A DNA stretch of 64,000 bases from Acidovorax sp. 69 (GTDB taxonomy: Bacteria > Pseudomonadota > Gammaproteobacteria > Burkholderiales > Burkholderiaceae_C). The stretch spans positions 1,487,001-1,551,000 of the forward strand of contig NZ_PGEP01000001.1 in the NCBI RefSeq assembly GCF_002797445.1. The letters run 5' to 3'. The notes beneath the pieces are model-generated. The model was not told the origin of the DNA. It was given only the letters and a program-made list of their open reading frames with translations, and searched no databases. Position numbers and translations under genes: made by a program. Each line of letters opens with the position of its first letter. The first letter of the stretch is position 1. Of the stretch, positions 1-7,605 are shown one piece after another.

Positions 1-1
1 T

Positions 2-1081
2 GCCGAATACTTCTCGCTGATGATTTTGGGCCTGATTGGTGCCGTGGTGCTGGCTTCGGGCTCGCTGCTCAAGGCGGTGGCCATGATCGTGCTGGGGCTG
101 CTCATGGGCCTGGTGGGTACTGACGTGAACTCGGGTGTCGCCCGTTTCAGCTTCGACATTCCTGAACTGACCGACGGCATTGGTTTTGTGACCATCGCCA
201 TGGGCGTGTTCGGCTACGGTGAAATCATCGCCAACCTCTCGCGTCCCGACGACGAACGTGAAGTGTTCACCGCCAAGGTGGAAGGCCTGTTCCCCACCAA
301 GGAGGACTTCAAGCGCATGATTCCCGCAGTGCTGCGCGGTACCGCCTTGGGTTCTGCCCTGGGTATCTTGCCCGGCGGTGGTGCTCTGCTGGCCGCCTTC
401 GCAGCCTACACGCTGGAAAAGAAAACGAAGCTCAAGCCAGGCGAAGTGCCTTTCGGCCAAGGCAACATCCGTGGTGTGGCGTCTCCTGAAGCTGCCAACA
501 ACGCTGGTGCGCAAACCTCGTTCATTCCGCTGCTGACGCTGGGTATTCCCCCGAACGCGGTGATGGCGCTGATGGTGGGCGCGATGACCATCCACAACAT
601 CCAGCCTGGCCCTCAGGTGATGACGAGCAACCCGGAGCTGTTCTGGGGCCTGATCGCGTCGATGTGGATTGGCAACGCCATGTTGATCATTCTGAACCTG
701 CCGCTGATCGGCATCTGGATCAAGCTGCTGACCGTGCCTTACCGCTGGTTGTACCCGTCCATCGTGTTGTTCTGTGCCGTTGGCGTGTACTCCACGAACA
801 ACAACACCTTTGACATCTGGATGGTGGGTGCGTTTGGCCTGATTGGCTACATCTTCCACAAGCTGGGCACCGAGCCAGCGCCTCTGCTGCTGGGCTTCAT
901 TCTGGGCCCGATGATGGAAGAAAATCTGCGCCGTGCCCTGTTGCTGTCCCGCGGTGACTGGAGCGTGTTTGTCACCCGTCCGCTATCGGCCGGCCTGCTG
1001 GCAGCGGCTGCTCTGCTGCTCATCATCGTGCTGCTGCCCTCGGTGAAGAACAAGCGCGAAGAAGCGTTCGTGGAAGACTGA
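2..1081 (+). CDS. tctA: Tripartite tricarboxylate transporter permease TctA, 5' end outside the window
   Basis: This is the C-terminal part of a TctA-family (PF01970) membrane permease, the large subunit of TctABC-type transporters that import carboxylates with a periplasmic binding protein. The reading frame is open from base 2, so the start lies upstream of the window. About 359 residues are visible, against roughly 500 in the family. The family hallmark is a Gly/Pro-rich loop (LPGGGALLAAF) followed by ASPEAANNAGAQTSFIPLLTLGIP. Several hydrophobic segments follow and the protein ends in a basic tail after the last membrane span. No tctB or tctC gene follows, and a strong terminator sits 30 bases after the stop, so this is the end of its transcription unit. 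The substrate cannot be read from the sequence. Confidence 0.93.
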   Translation, partial: AEYFSLMILGLIGAVVLASGSLLKAVAMIVLGLLMGLVGTDVNSGVARFSFDIPELTDGIGFVTIAMGVFGYGEIIANLSRPDDEREVFTAKVEGLFPTKEDFKRMIPAVLRGTALGSALGILPGGGALLAAFAAYTLEKKTKLKPGEVPFGQGNIRGVASPEAANNAGAQTSFIPLLTLGIPPNAVMALMVGAMTIHNIQPGPQVMTSNPELFWGLIASMWIGNAMLIILNLPLIGIWIKLLTVPYRWLYPSIVLFCAVGVYSTNNNTFDIWMVGAFGLIGYIFHKLGTEPAPLLLGFILGPMMEENLRRALLLSRGDWSVFVTRPLSAGLLAAAALLLIIVLLPSVKNKREEAFVED

Positions 1082-1110
1082 TCGCTATCGGGTTTTCCGG
1101 TATTCCTCTG

Positions 1111-1140
1111 CAACGGCACCTTCGGGTGCCGTTGTTTTTT
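1111..1140 (+). terminator. Intrinsic terminator after tctA
   Basis: A perfect 10-bp stem (CAACGGCACC with its complement) closes on a TTCG tetraloop and is followed by six T residues. It is a textbook rho-independent terminator that separates tctA from the next gene. Confidence 0.93.
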
Positions 1141-1200
1141 GGAGAGTCGACTCCGTTCCGTGCCATCTAGGCCGGTACACAATTGCGGGCAGAGGTCCGC

Positions 1201-2499
1201 ATGTCAACTCCTGTCCGTCCGACGCAGCACCCCCATCGGGTAATGCTGCACAACGAAATCCACGCCCGCCCGCCCGAGGCGATGGCAGCGCCCCTGGCCA
1301 TTGCCCATGTCGTGATGCTGGCGGATGCTGCCGAGCGTGAAGCCAGTCGTGCCCATGTGGCCGCACTCTTGCGGGACCACCACATGGCCCTGCCTGATGC
1401 CCACACCACCCACTTGCGGATGGATCTGGGTGCTTTCCGCATGCGCTGGGAGCTGCACACCGAGTTTGTGTCCTGGACCTTCATGGTGCCCGCCCTGGCG
1501 GACGCCTTTGGCGAGCGCGAGCCCGTGAGCGCAGTGGGCTCTGTGCCCCGCGAATGGCTGGCGGCACTGCCCGGGCAGTGCCTGTGTAGCCTGAACCTGT
1601 GGGTCTTGCCCACACACACCTTCGGCTCGGGTTCTTTGGTCAAACATGTGTTGCACGAAGACACCCTGGTGGCAGCCACCGTGGCCGATGGGCATGGGGA
1701 GATCTACACCGACTTTGCGATCCATGCTGACGGTTTTTCGCGCATGGTGTTGCTGGCAGGTGGCATGACGCCACGCCGTCTGGGTCGCCTGGTGCAGCGT
1801 CTGCTGGAGATCGAAACCTATCGCATGGCGGCACTTTTGGGGCTGCCGGCAGCCCGGGAAGCAGCCAGCGAGCTGGCCTTTGCCGAGCGTGAACTGGCTG
1901 AGCTGGCCAATGCCATCCGTACGGCCAACCGTGACGATGAACCGGCTTTGCTGGACCGCTTGACGCGTTTGGCCGGGCAGGTGGAGAGTCAATACGCGGC
2001 GACCCATTCCAGATTCTCGGCCAGCAGCGCCTACTTTGAGCTGCTGGACAAGCGCATCGAGGACATCGCTGAGTCTCGTCTTGCGGGCATGCAGACCATC
2101 CGCGAGTTCATGGACCGGCGTCTTACGCCCGCGCGCAGCACCTGCGAATGGGCGACCCGCAGACAGGATGCGCTGTCCCAGCGTGTGTCCCGCATGAGCA
2201 ATCTGCTCCGCACCCGCGTGGAAATCGAGCAGCAACAAAGCAGCCAGGCGCTGCTGACCACCATGAACCACCGGCAAGACCTGCAGCTCCAGATGCAGTC
2301 CACCGTCGAGGGGTTGTCTGTGGCTGCCATCACTTACTACATCGTGGGGTTGGTGAGTTATCTGGCCAAGGGGGCGCAGAAGCTGGGATGGCCCCTATCC
2401 CCAGAGACCACGGCAGCCATTGCGATTCCTGTAGTGGCGATCGGGGTGTGGTGGTCGCTCAGGCGCTTGCACCACCGCGTGTTTCACAAACACGACTGA
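1201..2499 (+). CDS. DUF3422 family membrane protein
   Basis: A 432-residue protein of the DUF3422 family (PF11902), whose function is unknown. The N-terminus has the family-typical HNEIHARPPEAM stretch. A long, polar, probably coiled-coil middle region (about residues 200-360) follows, then two hydrophobic segments near the C-terminus (around YYIVGLVSYLAKG and IAIPVVAIGVWW) and a His-rich tail. The layout suggests a cytoplasmic body anchored by a C-terminal hairpin. The ATG at 1201 is chosen because AGAGG lies five bases upstream; an in-frame TTG at 1183 would add six residues but has no better ribosome site. It stands alone between the tctA terminator and a long gap. Confidence 0.85.
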   Translation: MSTPVRPTQHPHRVMLHNEIHARPPEAMAAPLAIAHVVMLADAAEREASRAHVAALLRDHHMALPDAHTTHLRMDLGAFRMRWELHTEFVSWTFMVPALADAFGEREPVSAVGSVPREWLAALPGQCLCSLNLWVLPTHTFGSGSLVKHVLHEDTLVAATVADGHGEIYTDFAIHADGFSRMVLLAGGMTPRRLGRLVQRLLEIETYRMAALLGLPAAREAASELAFAERELAELANAIRTANRDDEPALLDRLTRLAGQVESQYAATHSRFSASSAYFELLDKRIEDIAESRLAGMQTIREFMDRRLTPARSTCEWATRRQDALSQRVSRMSNLLRTRVEIEQQQSSQALLTTMNHRQDLQLQMQSTVEGLSVAAITYYIVGLVSYLAKGAQKLGWPLSPETTAAIAIPVVAIGVWWSLRRLHHRVFHKHD

Positions 2500-2802
2500 C
2501 CGCGCTGGGTTGTGGAAGGCCCTTGCCATCGTTGATGAAGGCGACGCCCGCGCAGAGGTCCGATGGCGGTGGGCAGTGCTCCCATGCCAAACTAGTCAGC
2601 ATGTCTGCGGCATGGCGGGCCGTTGATGCAACAACAAACCCGGCGGTCAGCGGCCATCGCGCTGGGTGGCACCCCGGAGGTATGCGCTGCGTTCGTGTGT
2701 TCGGTGCGATCACGCTGCCCATCTTTGGGGGGTGCGGTGTTGTTGCATATGGCCTGGTGCGAATTTGCTCCGAACCCGTTTTTTGACAGGAACTAGAACC
2801 CG
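2500..2802. other. Gene-free stretch
   Basis: Between the DUF3422 gene and the DMT exporter I see no convincing gene, terminator or repeat. Open frames on both strands here have no recognisable domain and poor start sites. Confidence 0.5.
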
Positions 2803-3729
2803 GTGTCTTCAGCCTCCTTTTCACCCACGCAAGCAGCGAAGAAGAGCATGCTGCCCGGCCTATTGCTGGCCTTCTTTGGTTCCATTGCGTTCAGCGGCAA
2901 GGCCATCATCGTCAAACTGGCATACCGCTACGGTGTGGATGCAGTCACGCTGATCATGTACCGCATGTTGTTTGCGTTGCCTATTTTTGCCGCGATGGCC
3001 TGGTGGGCGAGCCGGGGCAAACCGCCCCTGACGCTCAAGGACTGGCTGGGCGTTCTGGGCCTGGGTGTGACCGGCTATTACTTGGCCAGCTTTTTGGACT
3101 TTGCGGGCCTGGCCTACATCAGCGCGAGCCTGGAGCGGCTCATCCTGTACCTCAACCCCACGCTGGTCATGGTGCTGGGCTGGCTGCTTTATGGGCGTGG
3201 CATCCGCTGGGCTCAGGCGGCGGGCATGTTGGTCAGCTACAGCGGCGTGGTGCTGGTGTTTGGCCATGAAGCCAATCTGCAAGGTGCTGATGCCGCGTGG
3301 GGCACCTTGCTGGTGTTCTTGAGCGCGGTGAGCTATGCCATCTACCTCGTCTACAGCGGTGAGATGGTGCAACGCCTGGGCTCGCTGCGCCTGGTGGGGC
3401 TGGCGACCACGGTGGCGTGTCTGTGTTGTCTGGCCCAGTTTGTGGTGCTTCGCCCGCTGAGCGCAGCGGTGGTGGCACCCGAGGTGATCTGGTTGTCGAT
3501 TCTCAACGCCACTCTGTGCACCGCTGTACCGGTGCTGATGGTCATGATGGCCATTGAGCGCATCGGTGCTGGTATGGCTGCGCAGACTGGCATGGTGGGG
3601 CCGCTGTCCACCATTCTCATGGGTGTGTGGATTCTGGGCGAGCCTTTCACCGCCTGGGTGGCTGCCGGAACGGTTTTGGTGGTTGCGGGTATTTTTGTCT
3701 TTACCCGCATGGCACGGCGGCCGGACTGA
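2803..3729 (+). CDS. EamA/DMT superfamily transporter
   Basis: A 308-residue inner-membrane protein with two EamA repeats (PF00892) and about ten transmembrane segments, the layout of drug/metabolite exporters such as RhaT and YdcZ relatives. Typical landmarks are the start of repeat 1 (LLAFFGSIAFSGKAIIVKLAY), the YRMLFALP stretch and the repeat 2 signature around GPLSTILMGVWILGEPF. The annotated start is GTG at 2803 with AGGA about twelve bases upstream. An ATG at 2848, preceded by GAAGAAGAG, would remove a 15-residue soluble N-terminus and is a real alternative. It converges on the M48 gene, 45 bases away. The substrate is unknown. Confidence 0.85.
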   Translation: MSSASFSPTQAAKKSMLPGLLLAFFGSIAFSGKAIIVKLAYRYGVDAVTLIMYRMLFALPIFAAMAWWASRGKPPLTLKDWLGVLGLGVTGYYLASFLDFAGLAYISASLERLILYLNPTLVMVLGWLLYGRGIRWAQAAGMLVSYSGVVLVFGHEANLQGADAAWGTLLVFLSAVSYAIYLVYSGEMVQRLGSLRLVGLATTVACLCCLAQFVVLRPLSAAVVAPEVIWLSILNATLCTAVPVLMVMMAIERIGAGMAAQTGMVGPLSTILMGVWILGEPFTAWVAAGTVLVVAGIFVFTRMARRPD

Positions 3730-3774
3730 GGGCCTCCTGCTCAGTCGCGGTCGTGCTCCTGGCGGCGCATGGGG

Positions 3775-4797
3775 TTATGACGTCTTTTTCTTTGGCGGTG
3801 TTTTGCGTGTGGGCGCCTCCGCCGGGGCGGTGGGTGCCACAGGGGCTGCCTTGGGGTGCATGCGCTGGGCGACCGTCACTGCGGTGCCGCCCGTGAAACC
3901 GTCCAGGTTTTTACCCATGGCCAGTTCCAGTTGCTCCAGACGCGCCTGTGCTGGCGGGTGGGTGGCCAGGGCCAGCGCGAACATGGGGTTGTCGGGGGTG
4001 GCTGTGCGCAGCTGTTGCAGTACCGACACCAGTCCATAGGGGTCAAAGCCCGCCCGGGTGGCCAACGCCACGCCAGTGCGGTCGGCGTCGTATTCATCGG
4101 TCTGGTCCAACCCGCGGGCATACAGGTTGCGGCCAAGGGCCAGGAACTGAGAGGCCACCATGTTGCCAACCGCGTTGGACCTGATCTGTGACGCCATCAG
4201 CTGTGTCAGCATGCCTGACTGTGCTGTCTTGCGCATGGCCAGAAGATGGTGCTTGGCCGTGACGTGGGTGATCTCATGGGCCAGGATGCCCGCCAGTTCG
4301 GCTTCGTCCGCGCACCGGTCAATGAGCCCTTTGGTCACAAATACATAACCCCCCGGGGCCGCAAAGGCGTTGTAGCCGGGATCATCCAGCACCACAAACG
4401 TCCAGGGCAGGTTGGGACGCGGAGACTGCAGGCTGATCCAGCGCCCCAGCTGGTTCACATAGCGCTGCAGCGCCATGTCGGGGTGAAGGGGTTTGCTGCC
4501 CAGCAGCACCGCCGCCAGCTGGCGGCCAATCTCGATCTCGCGCGGCTCGTCAATGCTTTCGACGGAGCGCGTCAGCAGGCTGACGAGGTCGTCGCCCTGG
4601 CTGGCGGGGCTACCACCGCCTGTGATGGCGCCGAGCAGGCCGCCGCCTGAGTTACTGCTGGTGCTGCCGCCACCCAGGGCGTTCAGCAGGTTCATCACAC
4701 CCTGACTCTGGCCCTGGCTGGGCAGCAGGGTCAGGGCCAGGGCCGTGCAGGCCGTTGCAAGCAGCCGGGTGCGGAAGGGGCGGAAGGGCAGGCGCAT
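3775..4797 (-). CDS. Periplasmic M48 family metallopeptidase (BepA/YfgC-like, no TPR domain)
   Basis: A 340-residue exported zinc protease of family M48 (PF01435). A Sec signal peptide covers about residues 1-31 and is followed by a Gly/Ser-rich linker. The zinc motif HEITH is at residues 174-178, and the third ligand lies in the downstream DEYDADR helix near residue 235. The catalytic core resembles BepA/LoiP, proteins that help outer-membrane protein quality control, but the C-terminal TPR domain of BepA is missing; the protein ends in a basic Pro/Lys tail. It lies 12 bases downstream of the SH3-domain gene on the same strand, so the two are probably co-transcribed and act in the periplasm. 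Confidence 0.88.
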   Translation of the reverse strand: MRLPFRPFRTRLLATACTALALTLLPSQGQSQGVMNLLNALGGGSTSSNSGGGLLGAITGGGSPASQGDDLVSLLTRSVESIDEPREIEIGRQLAAVLLGSKPLHPDMALQRYVNQLGRWISLQSPRPNLPWTFVVLDDPGYNAFAAPGGYVFVTKGLIDRCADEAELAGILAHEITHVTAKHHLLAMRKTAQSGMLTQLMASQIRSNAVGNMVASQFLALGRNLYARGLDQTDEYDADRTGVALATRAGFDPYGLVSVLQQLRTATPDNPMFALALATHPPAQARLEQLELAMGKNLDGFTGGTAVTVAQRMHPKAAPVAPTAPAEAPTRKTPPKKKTS

Positions 4798-4809
4798 GGC
4801 GGCTCTTGA

Positions 4810-5427
4810 TTAGTTGGGGCTGAAGTTGGGATCTGACGGATTGTTCGAAGAGCCTGTGGCCCCCGATCCGCTGCTCGACGATGGGCGGGGTGGCTCGGCC
4901 AGAGGCGACACCGTGCGCGGTTGCAGCGCTGCGTTGCTGGCGAATTGGCGGGCCTGGTCGGCATTGACCCGCATGCCCTCGGCTTGTCCCACGGCCGCAG
5001 GGTTGGGTTGCGCCTTGGCGATGTCTTCTGCACCCAGGCCGCGGATGCCCACGGTAGAGGTTGCCGTGGTGGACGGGCTACTGTTGCCACCGAACAGACC
5101 GCCGATGCCCCGCAGGCCGCTGGTGGCGGTATTGTTGTTGGCCGACGCCGAGCCCGATTGGGGTCCCAGGTCAAACATATGCACCCACCCCGAAGCGCCC
5201 TGGGCCGTGCTGACCTTGGTCCAGGGGCCTTTGCGTTCACTGCCGCGCGTCACGACGGTGTTGGCCTCCAGTGGCGCCACACTGGCACCACTTTCAGCAG
5301 GGCTGTCGCGCAGTTGTGTAGCGCGTTTGACCACGGCAGCCTCCTGCGCATGTGCAGTGCCCGCCAAAGGGGCCAGGGCGGCCCATGCCAACCAGGTGGC
5401 CAGGGCTCCACGGTGCAGCCAATTCAT
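4810..5427 (-). CDS. Exported bacterial SH3 domain protein
   Basis: A 205-residue secreted protein. A cleavable signal peptide (ending near GTAHA-Q) precedes one bacterial SH3 domain (SH3_3, PF08239; from ATQLRDSPAESG to GASGWVHMFDLG). The C-terminal half is low in complexity, rich in Ser, Asn and Gly. The ATG at 5427 is chosen because GGAGAG lies seven bases upstream; a GTG at 5442 would add five residues. SH3b domains usually bind peptidoglycan or peptides. Its tight linkage to the M48 peptidase gene suggests a shared envelope maintenance role, which is an inference. It is divergent from the SDR gene, with 64 bases between the starts. Confidence 0.82.
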   Translation of the reverse strand: MNWLHRGALATWLAWAALAPLAGTAHAQEAAVVKRATQLRDSPAESGASVAPLEANTVVTRGSERKGPWTKVSTAQGASGWVHMFDLGPQSGSASANNNTATSGLRGIGGLFGGNSSPSTTATSTVGIRGLGAEDIAKAQPNPAAVGQAEGMRVNADQARQFASNAALQPRTVSPLAEPPRPSSSSGSGATGSSNNPSDPNFSPN

Positions 5428-5491
5428 CTTGCAACTCTCCACTTATGATTTGCCAGGGCTGCAGGGTGCAGCACCGGAACCGGAGATTGTT

Positions 5492-6322
5492 ATGGATTTG
5501 GGTATTGCAGGCAAATGGGCACTGGTGTGCGGCGCTAGCAAGGGGTTGGGCTATGGCTGCGCGCAAGCGCTGGTGCGCGAGGGTGTCAACGTGGTCATCA
5601 ATGCCCGCAACGCTGAGGCCTTGGATCAGGCTGCTATTCGTTTGATAGCTGAAAGTGCAAATCAGTCCGGCACTAGCGGCCAAAATGAATCCAAACCTCG
5701 CGTATTGGCCGTGGCTGCAGATATCACCACCGTCGAAGGGCGCGATGCCGTGTTTTCCGTGGCCGGTGGCCCTGGGCGTGATTTCGACATCGTTGTGACC
5801 AATGCGGGGGGGCCGCCCACCGGCGACTTCCGGGACTGGGATCGCACCGCATGGATCAAGGCAGTGGATGCCAACATGCTCACGCCCATCGAACTCATTC
5901 AGGCCACCGTGGATGGCATGGCAACGCGGGGTTTTGGCCGCATCATCAACATCACATCCAGTGCAGTGAAGGCGCCCATTGACATCCTGGGCCTCTCCAA
6001 CGGAGCGCGCAGCGGCCTCACAGGGTTTGTCGCTGGCGTGTCGCGCAGCAAGATTGCGGCGCATGGTGTCACCATCAACAACCTGCTGCCGGGTAAGTTC
6101 GACACGGACCGGCTGGCCGCAACGGTGAATGCCGCAGCCAGCAAGGCCGGTAAGAGTGTGGGCGACGTGCGTACTGCCCAGCAGGCGCAGATTCCTGCGG
6201 GGCGCTACGGAACGGCCGATGAATTTGGTGCGATCTGTGCGTTTTTGTGCAGCGTGCAGGCCGGCTACATGACAGGGCAGAACGTGCTGGCGGATGGCGG
6301 CGCCTACCCTGGCACGTTCTGA
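5492..6322 (+). CDS. SDR family oxidoreductase, atypical active site
   Basis: A 276-residue short-chain dehydrogenase/reductase (PF13561/PF00106). The Rossmann nucleotide motif GASKGLG is at residues 14-20, NAGG follows strand 4 and the Ser of ITSSA is present. The usual YxxxK catalytic pair is replaced: at the equivalent position the sequence reads LSNGARSGL, so Tyr and Lys appear as Ser and Arg. A divergent SDR subgroup with this change exists, and its chemistry is unclear. Residues about 48-67 are encoded by a copy of the dispersed 56-bp repeat and look like an insertion between helix B and the next strand. CGGAG precedes the ATG. A longer open frame reaching back to 4814 only shadows the SH3 gene. 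Confidence 0.85.
   Translation: MDLGIAGKWALVCGASKGLGYGCAQALVREGVNVVINARNAEALDQAAIRLIAESANQSGTSGQNESKPRVLAVAADITTVEGRDAVFSVAGGPGRDFDIVVTNAGGPPTGDFRDWDRTAWIKAVDANMLTPIELIQATVDGMATRGFGRIINITSSAVKAPIDILGLSNGARSGLTGFVAGVSRSKIAAHGVTINNLLPGKFDTDRLAATVNAAASKAGKSVGDVRTAQQAQIPAGRYGTADEFGAICAFLCSVQAGYMTGQNVLADGGAYPGTF
5633..5689 (+). repeat. Dispersed 56-bp repeat, copy inside the SDR gene
   Basis: Matches the window-wide pattern: GCTAT, seven bases, ATAGCTG, two bases, AGTGC, then ACTAGCGGCC and an A/T-rich end. It is translated in frame as AIRLIAESANQSG and onward. The same element frame in ileS gives [13 protein letters not shown]. Confidence 0.75.
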
Positions 6323-6492
6323 CGCTGAGCGAGTGCGGCGCTGGGTGACCTGCCCGTGGGCGGCGCGTTTTTGCTCGCACTTGTGCGGGTTGCGTCACTC
6401 GCCCGCTTGATAGGGGCGTGTGCGTGTTGTTTTGCCGACAGCCTGCCCGCCAAGCCGAAAAATTGGTGGAATACTGCGTTCCGACACTCGCC

Positions 6493-7605
6493 ATGCCTAC
6501 TCATTTCGCCCCACTGATGTCCCGCTTTCGCCTCTGGGCGATTCCCCTTTGTATGCTGTGGGCTGCCGGTGGCTGCGCGCTTGCGGCGGAACCTGCCTCT
6601 GCACCATCGCCTGCGAAGACCCCAGCGCCGTACAAGCTGCGCATTGTGGGTGGGCTGGCTGGCATCAGCCAGTATGTGCGGCAGGAAGAACCGTTCTGGA
6701 GCAAAGAGCTGCCGCGCCTGAGTGGGGGCCGTTTTCAGGCCGAGATCGTGCCGTTTGACCGTGCGGGTGTGCCAGGCGCAGAGATGCTGCGCCTGCTGCA
6801 ACTGGGTGTGGTGCCCTTTGGCACCACCCTGATGAGTTCATTCACCTCGCAGTACCCGGAGTACACAGCGCCCGATCTGGCGGGCCTTAATCCTGATATC
6901 GCCACACTCAAGACCACGCTGGCGGCATTTCGTCCGTATCTGGAGAAGGCCCTGCGTGACCAGCATGGCGTAGAGGCCTTGGCGGTGTATGTCTATCCCG
7001 CCCAGGTGGTGTTTTGCAAGAAGCCGCTGCGAGCGCTCGCAGACCTCTCCGGGCGTCGTGTCCGCGTGTCCTCGTCCACGCAGGCCGATTTTGTGGGCGC
7101 GCTCGGTGCAGTGCCGGTGCTGACCAGTTTTTCTCAGATTGTGCCCAGCTTGACGGCCGGCAATACCGAGTGCGCCATCACGGGCACCATGTCGGGCAAT
7201 ATGCTGGGCTTGCCAACACTGACCTCTCACGTTCACACACTGCCCGTGACCTGGGGCTTGGCCGTTTTTGGGGCCAATCAGGCCGCCTGGACTGCTTTGC
7301 CCCCCGATCTGCGTGAACTGCTGCAGCGCGAATTGCCCCGGCTGGAGGCTGCGATTTGGGCCGAATCCGAGCGCGAAACCGCTGACGGTATCGCCTGCAA
7401 CCGCGGTGCACCCACATGCGCTGCGGGCACCAAGGGGGCGATGGTGGTCGTGCCGGTCTCGCCGCAGGATGAGCGCAGCCGCCAGGAGATTCTGGCGACG
7501 ACCGTGCTGCCACGTTGGGTGCAACGTTGTGGTACGCGCTGTGCCCAGGTCTGGAACCAGACGATCGGGCCCGCGCGCGGCCTGCTGGCAGCCCCCGCGA
7601 AATAA
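6493..7605 (+). CDS. DctP-like TRAP solute-binding protein
   Basis: A roughly 370-residue exported protein of the DctP family (PF03480), the periplasmic binding component of TRAP transporters. A signal peptide ends near GCALA-AEP. The mature part has family landmarks: IPFD-type strand EIVPFDRAGVPG, the conserved LADLSGRRVRV segment, and NTECAITGTMSG near the ligand pocket. Extra Cys residues near the C-terminus (CNRGAPTCAAG, RCGTRC) could form disulfides. No TRAP permease gene (dctQ or dctM) is nearby. Instead the stop codon touches the ATG of a GGDEF/EAL gene, so the protein may sense a ligand for that enzyme. Starts at 6493 and 6517 are both possible; neither has a clear ribosome site. Confidence 0.8.
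   Translation: MPTHFAPLMSRFRLWAIPLCMLWAAGGCALAAEPASAPSPAKTPAPYKLRIVGGLAGISQYVRQEEPFWSKELPRLSGGRFQAEIVPFDRAGVPGAEMLRLLQLGVVPFGTTLMSSFTSQYPEYTAPDLAGLNPDIATLKTTLAAFRPYLEKALRDQHGVEALAVYVYPAQVVFCKKPLRALADLSGRRVRVSSSTQADFVGALGAVPVLTSFSQIVPSLTAGNTECAITGTMSGNMLGLPTLTSHVHTLPVTWGLAVFGANQAAWTALPPDLRELLQRELPRLEAAIWAESERETADGIACNRGAPTCAAGTKGAMVVVPVSPQDERSRQEILATTVLPRWVQRCGTRCAQVWNQTIGPARGLLAAPAK

Noticed and set aside
4814..5491. In-frame upstream extension of the SDR gene
   Set aside because: The extension runs antisense to the SH3-domain gene. The start at 5492 has CGGAG upstream and gives a normal SDR N-terminus.
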